A DNA stretch of 29,160 nt from Nephromyces sp. MM_2019 (lineage: Eukaryota > Apicomplexa > Aconoidasida > Nephromycida). The DNA lies in the NCBI GenBank assembly GCA_015657535.1, contig JADHZB010000851.1, positions 2,501 to 31,660 on the forward strand. Reading direction: 5' to 3'. Below, one piece after another: positions 1 to 12,244 of this stretch. The notes below the pieces were generated by a model. That model ran no database searches. It worked only from the letters and a program-made list of their open reading frames with translations, and was not told the origin of the DNA. The position numbers were made by a program, and so were the translations under genes. Numbering within the stretch: the stretch's first letter is position 1; every line of letters starts with the position of its first letter.

Positions 1-81
1 TGTATATATAGGTATTATGTTTGTATGTGTGTATATAGGTATTATGTTTGTATGTGTGTATATATATATAGGTATATTTGT

Positions 82-275
82 ATTAAGTTTGTATGTGTAT
101 ATACATATATATATATGTATATTTATATTAAGTGTGCATGTGTGTATATACATATATATATGTATATTTATATTAAGTGTGTATGTGTATATACATATAT
201 ATATGTATATTTATATTAAGTGTGTATGTGTGTGTATATATGTATATATATATTAAGTGTGTATGTGTGTGTATA
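82..275. repeat. Minisatellite, about 37-45 bp unit, in PMS2 intron
   Basis: Four to five imperfect copies of a unit that begins attaagtgtgtatgtg and runs into alternating TA (atacatatatatatgtatat). Copies start near 92, 137, 181 and 217, with a fragment near 253. The array lies just before the acceptor at 297-298, so positions 1-298 are the end of an intron of the PMS2-type gene. Reading frames through it give only Cys-Val and Tyr-Ile runs and are not genes. Confidence 0.8.
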
Positions 276-298
276 TATATATATTTATTATTTCATAG

Positions 299-3200
299 TT
301 TAAATGGGATGATTTCATCTCCACAACGTGGAAGAAAAACAAAAGACCTTCAATTTTTTTATATAAATAAAAGACCTATTGACCCCCCCAGAAAATTAGA
401 GCGGTGATTTATATTATTTATACTTATCATACATACACATATTTACACACAAATACATATATATCTATATTTACATAAAATTTATATTTACATATAAACA
501 CACATACACACACACACAAATACCCATACACACACACCTGCAACACATACACCTGCAACACATACACCTGCAACACATACACCTGCAACACATACACCTG
601 CAACACACACACCTACAGCATATACAGCTACACACACACCTAAAACACATACACACACACACACACCTAAAACACACACACACACACATACACCTACAAC
701 ACATACAACTACACACACACCTAGAACACATATATACACACACCTAAAACACATACACATACACACTCACCTACAGCACATACAACTATACACACACATA
801 CAAAACATATACACACATACCTACAACACATATACACACACATACCTACAACTCATACAACTACATACACATACACCTACATACACACATAATATAGGGC
901 AATAAACGATGTATTTAAGCAATTTAGTAGTCGACTTTTACCCGCTTTAATTTTAAATATCGAAATTGAAGTTGGCCGTTTTGATTTAAATATAACGCCC
1001 GATAAACGTTCAATTTTTATGGAGTTTGAGTCAGAAGTAGCAGACTCTATGAAGGTGATCTATTACACACACACACACATAAATACACACACACACACAT
1101 AAACATATACATATACATACACACATATATATATATACATACACACACATATACATACACACATATACACATACACATATACATATACACATATAAACAT
1201 ACACTATATACCACATAACATAGTTTTATACACACACACACACAGATTTATACACACACTTATATATAGGTATCTATATTTACCTTTTTAACATAGTTTT
1301 ATACTTACACACATACACACATTTACAAACTGATATATAACTTAATTTTGTGTGTATATACACACAAATATAGACAATATACACACACACACACAAATAT
1401 AATTACATATCTTAAATTATGTTTATACACACAAAAGGAGTACCTACAGAATTTTCTCTCCCCGACAATTGAATCACTCAAGATTGAATCAATTAGCCAA
1501 CATTTTCACACACAATCTTCATCATCTGATACACATACACACAGCACACAAGAAGAGGTATATACACACAGTTTATTTAATAATTAATCACTCGATTTAT
1601 ACACACACACATCTGCTTAATTTCAGTTTACTTCTAAGGAAATTAGCCCTACATCTATCCACACTAACACACCCTCCTCAAGTCAAACACACAGCCTTAA
1701 AATAATAAACTTTGATCTATCAGATCATTCTACTAGCCCTTCTACTAATCCTGATATATTAAATGGTGTGTGTGTGTGTTTATGTGGATGTGTATGGGTG
1801 TGAGTGTGTGTGTATATTGTGTGTGTATTGTGTGTGTATCGTGTGTATTGTGTGTGTTGTGTATATTGTTTGTGTGTGTATATACACTTTTTTCTGTCTA
1901 CATATGTGTGAGTGTATCTATATATATTTGAGATGTATATATATATATATATATATTATGTGTATGCAATAGAACAATAAAACTTTCACACGACAAAAAA
2001 AATTATTTTTTTCAGATAATTTATCTGAACAAAGGGTAAATACATATTCATCACCAAACATACACACAAAACGTCAAAAACTTGAAAATAAAAAGAGTTT
2101 TGGTACACACAAATTACACACATATTTACAAACAAAGAAATCTATAGATGAAGAATTACAACAACATTCAACACAATTAAATTCACCCCCACAGAGCCCT
2201 TCAATTTCATTTATTTATGATACTAAAGAAGATAAGGAAAATAATGAAATATCACCTATTTCACACACACATACACCTATAGAAGATACATCAAATGAAT
2301 CACATGAATATTTACACACAATAAAACACACATGTTCACATACATCCCCTAATATTGATCCTACAACAACTCAAGAAGAAGATTGTATATCCCTTACAGA
2401 CACGACACACTCTTCACTCCACTCACACATTACAGATTTCACACCCCAGACACATTGCATACACCACACACACACAACACCCCAAACACACTCTACATCC
2501 CAAACACACTCAACATCTCAAACACACTCAACATCTCAAACACACTTAACATCCCACACACATTTAACACCTTCTACACCTCAAACACACACAGTATTGG
2601 AAGAGAGTGTACACACACTACCAGGCCATATAACATTTGAAAGACAATTTTTTAAAGAGATGAAAATGTGTGGACAATTTAATTTAGGCTTTATAATTAC
2701 ACGCATAAATAATTGGGGGGAATCACTTTTTATTATTGATCAACATGCAGCAGATGAAAAGGCTCGTTTTGAATATCTAAATGCACGCTCATCAATTGGT
2801 GTGCAACCACTTATACACCCTATTACACTTGAGATGAGTCCTGCACAAGAAAATGTAGTTGAAACACACATTACTCTGTTTGAAAAAAATGGCTTTAAAT
2901 TAACTAGGGATACAAATTTACCCTGTGGAAGGCGTATACAATTACACACACTCCCCTCTAATCAAGGCGTTGCCTTAGGTGAATCTGATTTTTTTGCCCT
3001 TGTACACCATCTACTTGAACACCCTAATCAAAATTACACATTATTTGATGAAAATGATGATACACATACCCACATTCTACAACAAATCAACCAACTAGAA
3101 ATCTGTGAAAATGGTACTACCGTTGAATCACTTGGCCCTAATCAATGTATATGGACACATTCTGGTGGTATACCCAGACCCCCCCGAGTTTGGAATATAC

Positions 3201-3988
3201 TTGCTTCGAAGTATTTGTGTGTGTGTGTGTGTAGGGGAGGGTGTATGCAAGGTTGTGTGTGTGCAGGGGTGTTGTCTGTGTTGGGGTATGTGTATTGCAT
3301 GTATGTGTATGCCTGAGTATTGTGTGAATGTATTGAGTGTGTTGTGTGTGTGTGTGTGTATAAGGGATTGGTAAAGTAAGCTTATAGTATGGGTGCATAC
3401 TATTTTATATTTAGGATGGGATGTGTAAGTATTCAAGGACAGATAATTAAAATGTTTAGATCTCTAGAGATGTTTTATATTATTCTATCACATCCTTTAT
3501 ATGAAACATACTCTACATACTCGCTACATATACAATGCATTAAATTACACATCTTCATATTTGTCACACCTTTTCAACACAAAAACACAAACACACACAA
3601 CACACACCACACAACACAAACCAAACTCTACACACACAGAACACATACAACACACACCCAATACATACAACACACACCCAATACATACAACACACACCAC
3701 ACAACACAAACCAAACTCTATACACACACATACACATATATTATATGTTGATATAGGGCATGTCGTTCTGCTATTATGATTGGGACATCACTTACACACA
3801 GAACGATGAAAAAAGTTGTACATAAATTGGCTGAATTGCAACACCCATGGAATTGCCCCCACGGTCGGCCTACTATGAGGCACCTCTTTGAATTACCCAC
3901 AAAACATGAAAGTTGGCTACCCACAATTTCAAATACACACATTAAACTCAATCTTACTGAAGAAGAATATCAATTATTAGGTTTATAA
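299..3988 (+). CDS. PMS2: PMS2-type MutL mismatch-repair endonuclease, 5' partial
   Basis: Mismatch-repair protein that normally pairs with MLH1 to form MutL-alpha and nicks the new strand in the nucleus. Exons by splice sites and phase: 299-403, 898-1054, 1438-1557 (1453 also possible as start), 1627-1765, 2016-3210, 3757-3988, ending TAA. They give 648 residues; the GHKL ATPase exons must lie upstream of the window. Exons 1-2 hold the end of the transducer domain (QFFYINKRPID, then NITPDKRSIF). A low-complexity linker rich in Thr, His and Ser follows, coded by 1438 to about 2630. The C-terminal domain starts with GQFNLGFI and has the intact metal-binding endonuclease motif DQHA-x2-E-x4-E at 2738-2773, the ACR motif at the last exon junction, and CPHGRP at 3854-3871. 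All nuclease motifs are present, so activity is expected. Family identity is very sure; the exon 1438 start is the least sure splice. Confidence 0.93.
536..610. repeat. 15-bp minisatellite, five copies
   Basis: The unit acctgcaacacatac repeats at 536, 551, 566, 581 and 596 and then decays into related acctacagc/acctaaaac units up to about 870. It fills most of the PMS2 intron 404-897, which is CA-rich on the + strand throughout. Confidence 0.9.
2483..2572 (+). repeat. Coding 18-bp minisatellite in the PMS2 linker
   Basis: Five in-frame 18-bp units related to CAAACACACTCAACATCT, at 2483, 2501, 2519, 2537 and 2555. They encode QTHSTS three times, then QTHLTS and HTHLTP. The unit is a multiple of three, so copy-number change keeps frame. 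It sits in the disordered linker between the transducer part and the endonuclease domain. Confidence 0.9.
3598..3726. repeat. CA-rich direct repeats in the last PMS2 intron
   Basis: A block of about 38 bp containing accacacaacacaaaccaaa occurs near 3600-3637 and again near 3686-3725. Between them are copies of a 19-bp unit (cacacacccaatacataca). The intron 3211-3756 begins TG-rich (3211-3360) and ends with this CA-rich block before the acceptor at 3755-3756. Confidence 0.8.
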
Positions 3989-5588
3989 AGAATTCAAATT
4001 TTTTTATACACACACGCGCGCAAAAAATTAGGAGAAAAATGAGTGTATGTGTATTTCATTTGCTTATTTTTAAGTGTATATACATAAGAATTTAGAGGCG
4101 GAAAAAGGAAGGAAAAAGTAGATATATATATATATATTGTGTGTGTATGTGTGTACATGTATGTGTGCCTTTTCGGAATAGATTATACATATATTTTATG
4201 TGTGTAGATTTTTATTTTTAAGATTTAAAAACATAGGAATATAAAAATGGTATACTGAGTGTTTATGTCACTTTTTTTTTCGAACACAAACACACATACA
4301 CAGATTTTGTGTACATGTGTATCAAATAACTTGTACTATATAGATAAACTCATTTCCAAATTAAAACTTGTTTGTATGTGTATATAGGTAATGATGATAT
4401 CATTGACTTCATACCGTATAATGAATAAATACATACATATATATATGTGTATAAGTAAATATCTATATGTATAAATAAATGTATATAGCTAAAAAACATA
4501 TAAGACAAAATGTTTTGTAAATAAACAAGTTCAATTTCGACCTTTTTTTGTTAGAATATTTAAAATTTGTTTTAGAAATTTGAATGTTTTAGATAAACGC
4601 ACAATTTACACATTTGTTACAACTATACACATATTCTAGATAATTCTGAATTATAAACATTTTTTAGATGTATATTAAATATAAACATCCAATATTCATA
4701 GACACATATATTTACACATGTATATCTACTATATTTATATATTTAACATATACATTAGATATTATTTATTACACATACACATTAATTATAAATGCCTACT
4801 CACACTAAACATAAGTGCACACACATGTTAAATATCAGCAACACACGAAATCAGAATATAATAAAAAATATACAATGATCTAAACATATATATTATTGAT
4901 GAGTGTATATGAATTGTGTTTGTAAAAATTAATATACAACTATAACTTTTAAATTATATATATATATATTATGGCTTTAGGTTTATTTTGTGTATATATA
5001 AATGATCTTGTGTTAAGTGTGTATATATATAATATAACAAATAAGTTGATATGTGTGTTGTGAGCTATTAAATATATCAATATATTGAATCATCCAAAAC
5101 TTCCATACAAAAATAGCTTTAACTAAAAATATACACCCATTTGATTTTGCTTTTTTGCGTGCTTATGTGTGTTTGTCTAATTATATACATATGTGCATAT
5201 ATATGTATAGTGCATTGATATACATATACATAGTAATATGTATCCAAGTGTATATATATACATAATAAATATTCAATATATATACATATGATATGTGTGT
5301 GTGTATAGGTTTATATAAACTGAACTTTAAGAATTTACCCATTGATATAAATCTCAAATAGTTTGACAAAAACATTTTTTTTGTTTTGCTTTTGTTTGAT
5401 TGTGTTTTACATTTTTTTTGATACATAAATTCTGTTCCCTTAATTCATAACCATAGGACACACTCACAAACATACAAACACAAACATATCTACTCCTGAC
5501 TTAGCATATCTCCATCTCCTATTATTGTTTTACAAATATATACACTTTCTAAACAGTTTCATATATTTATATTTTCCAAACACACACA

Positions 5589-5624
<36 letters not shown>

Positions 5625-5899
5625 TCTACAAACCTATACATACTCCCTTTGTGCATAATTTCTCTCCACCTGAACCTACCCACACTATTCTTGATATACT
5701 TTGTCTTTATACATATACCCACTCACACAACGATACACACACACATACACACACACACACACACATATATTTTTCACACCTCCGCCACAACTCATATATT
5801 GCCCCCCAACTTACATAGTTCCCCCCAACTCACATATTTCTTCACAATACACATATTTCCCACTCATTTCCAACACAATCTCCATCATTCTCTACACAT
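3989..5899. other. Intergenic region, no gene seen
   Basis: 1.9 kb between the PMS2-type stop and the PRA1-like gene. It is AT-rich with TA runs (4118-4137, 4957-4970, and an uninterrupted TA tract at 5593-5621) and scattered CA runs near 5730-5766. No frame shows protein-like composition, and no tRNA or snRNA was recognised. It presumably holds the 3' UTR of one gene and the promoter of the next, but no specific site can be assigned. Confidence 0.7.
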
Positions 5900-6658
5900 A
5901 TGTCTCACGCAAATGAGGGGACAACCCTCCTCAACTCATTTTGGCTCATTAAGCAAAAACCGCTATGGGCGTCGATTGTGAGTTTTGTGATGAGCAAATA
6001 TAAATGGCAACAAATCCCTGAACGATTTAGTGGTAATTTTATGCCTGCTTCTGCCTTTACTAATCCTACACACACACCCTCTAATATATCATCAGCACAA
6101 GCCAGTGAATTCATCAAGTTGGCTACACATGACCTAGGCTACTTTAGGAATCCTATAGGTGTACCCTACACACGAAATTGGGGGCATTTCTTTAAGAATT
6201 TCAATGGCCAAGTCAACACATGGCCTGTTATTGCTGAAAATTTGAAATTTTTTGTTTTTAATTATGTTGTGTTGACATTTTTTGCAAATATTTTGTTGAA
6301 TTCAATATTTGGTAGGTTTTCAGTATCGATCTTAGCCTATGCTGCACATTGTTTTATCCTATATTTCCAACCTGTAGAATATTTTGGTGATGAGTATGCC
6401 TTTGCATTAGTCCTCTTCTTCTTAGGTTTACACATGACAATGTGGTCTAATCTTATATATTCTACCTTATTTGGTACATTTACACTCAAGTGTGTAACTA
6501 TCTTGATTATAGCATGTCATTCTACATTTAAAACACCTTATAGACAACCTAAATACCCTGATAAGACACAAATACCCCGTGCACACCTTGTTAAGGGTTT
6601 TGAGAAATTCACAAAGAATGCTGAGGATATGATGGAACCTAATAAGAAGAGAGAATAA
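5900..6658 (+). CDS. PRA1-family (prenylated Rab acceptor) membrane protein
   Basis: Single exon, 252 residues, ending TAA. Family members sit in ER and Golgi membranes and influence vesicle traffic and Rab GTPase membrane association. The PRA1 signature is visible from residue 108: W-P-V-I-A-E-N-L-K-F-F-V-F-N-Y matches the usual W..R...NL.YF..NY entry to the first hydrophobic hairpin. Hydrophobic segments lie at about 117-137, 140-156, 166-182 and 184-206, the expected two helical hairpins. IIACHSTFKTPYR after the last helix resembles the family's HASFR-type end. The N-terminal 100 residues are longer than in most members and include a PTHT linker at about 56-59. The charged C-terminus has no prenylation motif. 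The start is the first ATG in the frame after a CA-rich leader; an upstream exon cannot be excluded. Confidence 0.75.
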   Translation: MSHANEGTTLLNSFWLIKQKPLWASIVSFVMSKYKWQQIPERFSGNFMPASAFTNPTHTPSNISSAQASEFIKLATHDLGYFRNPIGVPYTRNWGHFFKNFNGQVNTWPVIAENLKFFVFNYVVLTFFANILLNSIFGRFSVSILAYAAHCFILYFQPVEYFGDEYAFALVLFFLGLHMTMWSNLIYSTLFGTFTLKCVTILIIACHSTFKTPYRQPKYPDKTQIPRAHLVKGFEKFTKNAEDMMEPNKKRE

Positions 6659-8678
6659 ATGATGTTACATATACACATTTAGGAATTTAGGGATACTTAA
6701 GTATGTATTGGATTTAGATGCTATCATTGATACACCTACTTTTTACTGAATCATTTAATGTATAGACACGTGAAATTTATATATATATTTAAGATTTACT
6801 CAATTTTCTCTTGGTTACTTTGATTATCTTAATTTATAGACATGATATATCATTAAGATATGAAATTATATACATTTTCCTAACACACACACTGTTTCAA
6901 ATTGATATACATACACGCTTTCGATTATCTCTCATTTATTATTAAATATATGTACACACACAAGCTTTTAATGATCTGTTTATTATCATTACACATACGC
7001 ACACATAAATTATCTCCTACTCACTTTTATATCTTAAATACGAACAGACTTTTGACAATCACCCACTCAACCGTATATACACACACACATAAATTATTTC
7101 TCATTCATTCATACACACCATTAATCATCCTACAAATATATATTTATATTGAGTTATATATTATTATTTATTTTGAAAATAAATTTCAAAACTTCATAAC
7201 CGTGAGATTATAGGTAAGGGATTCCAATTAAACTATAACTCGATATATATCCTATTTATTTTATTTTTTTATTTTAGATATATATACACATACATAAATA
7301 TACTCAAAAATATATACAAATATATAGAGATTAAAGCAATCGAAAACACTAATTCAAATTGAAAATGATTAGAATGAAACACATACGAGCATTGAGAATT
7401 ATATATAAATACATATACAATATTATTATTACTTGTATTCATGACATATATATATATTTATAATATGATTATTGCTTGTATTGGAAATATATCTATATAT
7501 TTTAATACACTTGTTTATATTAGTTTGAAATTCTGTGAGCATGAAATTCCTTGAGCATGAAATTCTCTGTATAAATTTTGTATTGATAATAATGTATAAA
7601 TAAAGTTGTGTCTAAATAATTTCTCACGCACACATATCATTACAAGAATAAAGTTAAAATTAAACTAGTTATCAAGATTATTCATGAAATAAGATTAAAT
7701 TAACATTATTTATTAACATTATTTATTAACATCAAAGATATCAGTAACTTTGTATCAAAATTCAGAGAATTAAAAAGTATTTAATTTTAATTTATATTTT
7801 AATTTAAACTTTATTGTTTGTTTCAATTAATTCATACTTAATCATTTGTTTGTTTCAATATTAAAAATATTCATAAAGCTTACCAAAGAGGTGTAACTTG
7901 ACAAATATGAATTGTTTGATTTCTCAATAATTTTTTGTAGTTTATTGTATATATTATAATGTCTAATTTCCTATATGTATATGTTATACTATCGAGTTTC
8001 CCATATATATATATGTATATATAGTAAAATTTCAATTACATATATATACATATAAATGTATTAGCTTATACATTGTATAAAATTATCATTTTTAACACAC
8101 ATGCACACACACATGGGGCTATGTTTTAACAAGACACTTTAAGCTCAATTTAACTATATTATGTAAATAGAAAATTGTATATATATTTATATAAATACTA
8201 AATTCGATTATTTAGAAACGAAAAATAAAAAATGCCTAAAAGAGATTTTATTTACCTCTAAACCTCGAACTAAAATGTTCAGCATACAAATAAAAAGCTA
8301 CTACATAAATATAAATACACATATATATATATATATATATATATATGCAAACACATTTAAAAAGCATGTAATTTATATTATACACATGTTTTACACATCT
8401 CATTATAAATACATACAAAATACTCATTTCCTTCATAAAAAGCATACGTTTAAACCTATATTATATTTAAATTCAACATCAATTCACATTATATACAAAG
8501 CTAAAAATAAAAAAAAATAAATAAAAAGAGTTTTTATAAGATTCTCCATTCAAAATTGCTGTTATATATCGATAAATTAAAAACAATCTAATATTAATCA
8601 AAACACGCATACACACATTATCTTGAGATATATAATACCCATCATAATAGAGACAATAGTACTTGCAACCTATCTAAA
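6659..8678. other. Intergenic region, no gene seen
   Basis: 2.0 kb of AT-rich DNA. It has TA runs (for example 8322-8345), small direct repeats (gagcatgaaattc twice near 7537-7563; taacattatttat near 7700-7730) and CA runs at 6960-7120 and 8093-8114. Frames through it are Tyr/Ile/His-rich repeat translations without recognisable domains. It should contain the promoter of the AIFM3-like gene, but no core element stands out from the AT background. Confidence 0.65.
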
Positions 8679-11600
8679 ATGTTAAACATTATACCTAGAA
8701 GATGTATAAACCCATTAACATTTTGTAAGAGGAATATCCATTTATCACGTCAGACACACTTTACACATATTCAGGTTGTATCAACACACAACAATGAGGA
8801 TACTAAGAAAAACAAATTTGATTGGTGGAAAACTATTGGTAGTTTAGCCATACTAACTTCTGTAACAGCTTTCGATTATAAGAAGCAAACATTTAATGAA
8901 ATGAAACCTTTGGGAAGTTCACAAGAGCTTGATTTCATAACTCTGGGCACTACAGACCAATTTGTAGAGGGTGAATTGTATAATATCAAGATCTTGGGAG
9001 GTATAAACCATGAACTAATTTTCAAATACCTACATAAATTTGTTATGTGTGTCACTCAGATGTGCCAGTAAAACATTTGTAATAATACTCTATGATTTTG
9101 AGAATACAGGCTACACACACACATACCTGAATGCGATGTATATATATCATTTGAACCTTTTATTTGTTACCTTTAATACTTTTACTACTTAATTTTATGG
9201 TTTTCCTGCTTCAAATCTTTGAGAGTTTTATTCAATATCTATATTTGTAATTTCATATTAATATCATATTAACACACTGCTCACGGTTTTATGTTAAATT
9301 TTAATTAATTTTATATTGATTTTATATTAATTTTATGTCAATTGTATAGGGTCCAATGTCAATTTTAGCTTAATCTTGGGCTAATCGTGTATTCATTTCA
9401 CGTTCATTTTCATATTAATTTTGTGCTAATTTCATATTCACCCTATGCCAGCCTGATGTTGAGTTGAAATTTACTTAAAGTTCAATTTATACACATCTAA
9501 CAGGTAAAGACTCTTTACTATTGGTTAAGATAGATAACGAATACTATTGTTGTGGTAATTCTTGCTCTCATTATGGAGCACCACTCCATAGAGGTAATAA
9601 TAATCGAATCAACTGAAGTTCAACGATTTTACTTCAAAATATACAATCCTATATTATATCATAGGCTCACTAGGACCTGGAACCGTTAGTTGTGCCTTTC
9701 ATGCTGCTGAATTTGACATCAAAACTGGGAAGGCTATTAATGGTGAACCTCTTTATATATAGATAGTAACTCTGAAATAAACAATTAATATTTGCTATAC
9801 CTTTCAATGATTCACACCGCTATTACAGGACCAGTAAATCAAGGCTTACCAAAATTCGAAACTAAGGTAGAAGATGGTAAAGTTTATGCCCTTGTACCAA
9901 AGACACTCCCCGTAAGAAATTATCACATTTACACACTCGAAAAGAATCTTAATAAATGAATCTTCATTTCCAGCTAAGTGAACAACCAAAATTTGTTCAA
10001 AAGGATGATAAAGATAAGAGAGTTTTTGTTATAATCGGCTCTGGGCCAGCTGGGCTCACCGCCGCTGAAACTTTGCGATCTGAAGGCTATACTGGTAAGT
10101 TAAGATCAATAAAAATTTGACCCTCAAACATTTAATACCATCTTGTTCTTAATCCCTAAAATTAAGGTGAAATCCTCATGATCACATCTGATCCTTATCT
10201 ACCATATGAAAGGCCTGTTCTTTCAAAAAATATGAAAGCTAAGGTCAATGACATAACAATTCGTAGCCAAGAGTTTATTAAAGACCAAATACAGATGACT
10301 GTGATGAATAACACCACTGCTGAAAGCATCGATCCAGCTACACATAAGATAATTTTATCAAATGGGTCAACTATAAATTATGATAAAGTAATTTCATAAA
10401 AATTAAATTGCTACCATAATCAAAGTTTTATAATCCACTCAATTAAACCACAGGTGCTTGTAGCAACTGGAGGCTCAGCTCGTACTCTTAATGTCCCTGG
10501 ATCTAATTTAAAAAACATTTTCTGTCTAAGAAATGCTACAGATAATGAATCAATTCAACCTTTTGCGAAACAGGGTTCAAGAGTGGTATATAATACATAA
10601 AAATTATAATAATGCTACATATACACCTTCACTTGATTGTTTCTTTACTTGGAAAAAAGGTTGTAATTGGCTCTTCTTTCATTGGTATGGAGGTAGCATC
10701 AGGTTTGACTAAAATGGGGGCTAAAGTTACAATTGTTGGCAAAGTAAGACTCAAGTTTTAATATAAATACTGAACAAAGATATAGAATGTATAAATCGAT
10801 TTTCACATTCAGAATAGCACTCCTTTTGAGTCATCACTTGGTGCAAGAATTGGAAATACCTTCAAGAATCTATTTATGCAGAATGGTGTTGAATTCTTCA
10901 TGAATTCAGAAGTCAAGTCTTTCAAGTAATATATATTTATAAACAAAAAACGTGTATTTAGAACAAAAATTAAATCTTGTCCTCAGGGGTTATAATGGAT
11001 CTGTCAATGGTGTGGAGTTAAGCAATGGAGAAATTATCCAAGCTGATGCTGTCATTTATGGTATAGGTGTTGTACCTAATACAAAAATGATCAAAAGTCC
11101 CTCAAAAGAATCTGATGGGGCAATTGTAACTGATGCCTTTTTAAAGTAAGACCAAATACGATAATCTTAGAACCCTTAGCTTACTATGTGTTTCATCTTT
11201 CAGAGGAAAAGGTACCCCAGATACTTTCTTTGCTGGGGATATTGTAAAATTTCCTTATTATAAGACTGGAAAATTAATAAGGGTAGAGCACTGGAATAAT
11301 GCCTCACAGCATGGTAGGATTGCTGCTAAGAACATGCTTGGAAGCTATATTCCATACACTGAAGTCCCCTTTTTTTGGACCATGATGTTTGGGAAATCAT
11401 TGAGGTGAAAACATTTACCTTTCAAAAAATCAATATTTAATTGCTTTCACATAATTATAATCAGATTTACTGGACATTTTGAGAGCTATGACGAAATAGT
11501 GTATGAAGGAGATGTAGATAAAATGAAATTCGTAGCCTATTATGCCAAGGATAAAAAAGTAAATAATAACATATCTGAACCCCTAAATAAGCCCTTCAAG

Positions 11601-11873
11601 TAAACCCTTAATACATAAATTAGGTTGTTGCTGTTGCAACAATGGGAATGGATCCTTTCGCTACAATCGCCAAGGATGCCTTGAAATATAATTTGATGCC
11701 CACTGTTTCTGAATTACAACTTGGTCTTGCCAATTCCAAATCTATAAAACAGAACGTAAAGGTAGATATAACTCAATAACACTTTATTAAAATTTATATT
11801 CAAATTATTTCCTCTTTTACCACAGGAATTTTCAACAAAGGTTAAAATTACTAAAGTCAAAACTAATAATTAA
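8679..11873 (+). CDS. AIFM3: AIFM3-like Rieske-domain FAD/NADH oxidoreductase
   Basis: Complete gene, 627 residues in 14 exons: 8679-9000, 9504-9593, 9665-9742, 9829-9911, 9974-10094, 10167-10387, 10454-10585, 10660-10743, 10813-10925, 10987-11145, 11204-11404, 11465-11558, 11624-11761, 11826-11873. The N-terminus is basic, without acidic residues for about 35 positions (mitochondrial presequence type), followed by a hydrophobic stretch at about 50-66. The Rieske 2Fe-2S ligands are intact: Cys128-Ser-His130 and Cys147-x2-His150. The FAD Rossmann motif GSGPAG is at 213-218, the NADH-binding site GSSFIG at 353-358, and the FAD-contacting AGD at 478-480. The C-terminal dimerisation region keeps FFWTMMFGKSLRFTG. 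Order and length match animal AIFM3 (about 600 residues), an AIF relative presumed to pass electrons between NADH, FAD and the cluster; its substrate is not settled. Twelve of 13 introns are 58-86 nt. It converges with the minus-strand gene at 12245. Confidence 0.92.
9280..9450. repeat. Degenerate 10-12 bp repeat in AIFM3-like intron 1
   Basis: About a dozen loose copies of a unit like taattttatat / taatttcatat follow one another. They fill the middle of intron 1 (9001-9503, 503 nt), the only long intron of this gene. A short CA run lies at 9111-9124. Confidence 0.55.
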
Positions 11874-12244
11874 GTAGCTATCCAATTATTCATAATGATG
11901 TCATTTTTTTAATAATTAGTTTATATATTAATCGTTATAACTTATCAAATTTTGTATGTTTTTTAATTGTTTTCTTTCTTTTTTGGCTTTTGGATAACTT
12001 GAAACTGAACCATAATTTAACCCTTGAGAAAATCAATGATATCTCATGATTTAAGTGAATCCTATATTACTATTTGAATCAAGAAGATCTTTTTTTTGCC
12101 TCATCTAAATTATAGATATTTTAATTGTAAAGTACTGATAATACAGTGCATACCTGGTCTTCGATTATTGCTAAAGCCTTTTTAGCTATTCGATTTTTAT
12201 TTATGCCATTAGATAGGGAATTTTACTTATCATTACTTGTGTAA
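11874..12244. other. Intergenic region between convergent stops
   Basis: 371 nt between the AIFM3-like TAA and the TGA of the minus-strand gene. It is AT-rich and free of CA repeats. No gene was seen; it should carry both 3' UTRs and polyadenylation sites. Confidence 0.65.

Noticed and set aside
17..256. Open frames reading Cys-Val, Tyr-Ile and Met repeats at the window start
   Set aside because: They are translations of TG/TA minisatellite inside an intron; both strands and several frames stay open for the same reason.
427..766. Minus-strand Cys/Val-rich frames opposite the 15-bp repeat
   Set aside because: Simple repeat translation within the PMS2 intron 404-897; no domain, and on the opposite strand to well-supported exons.
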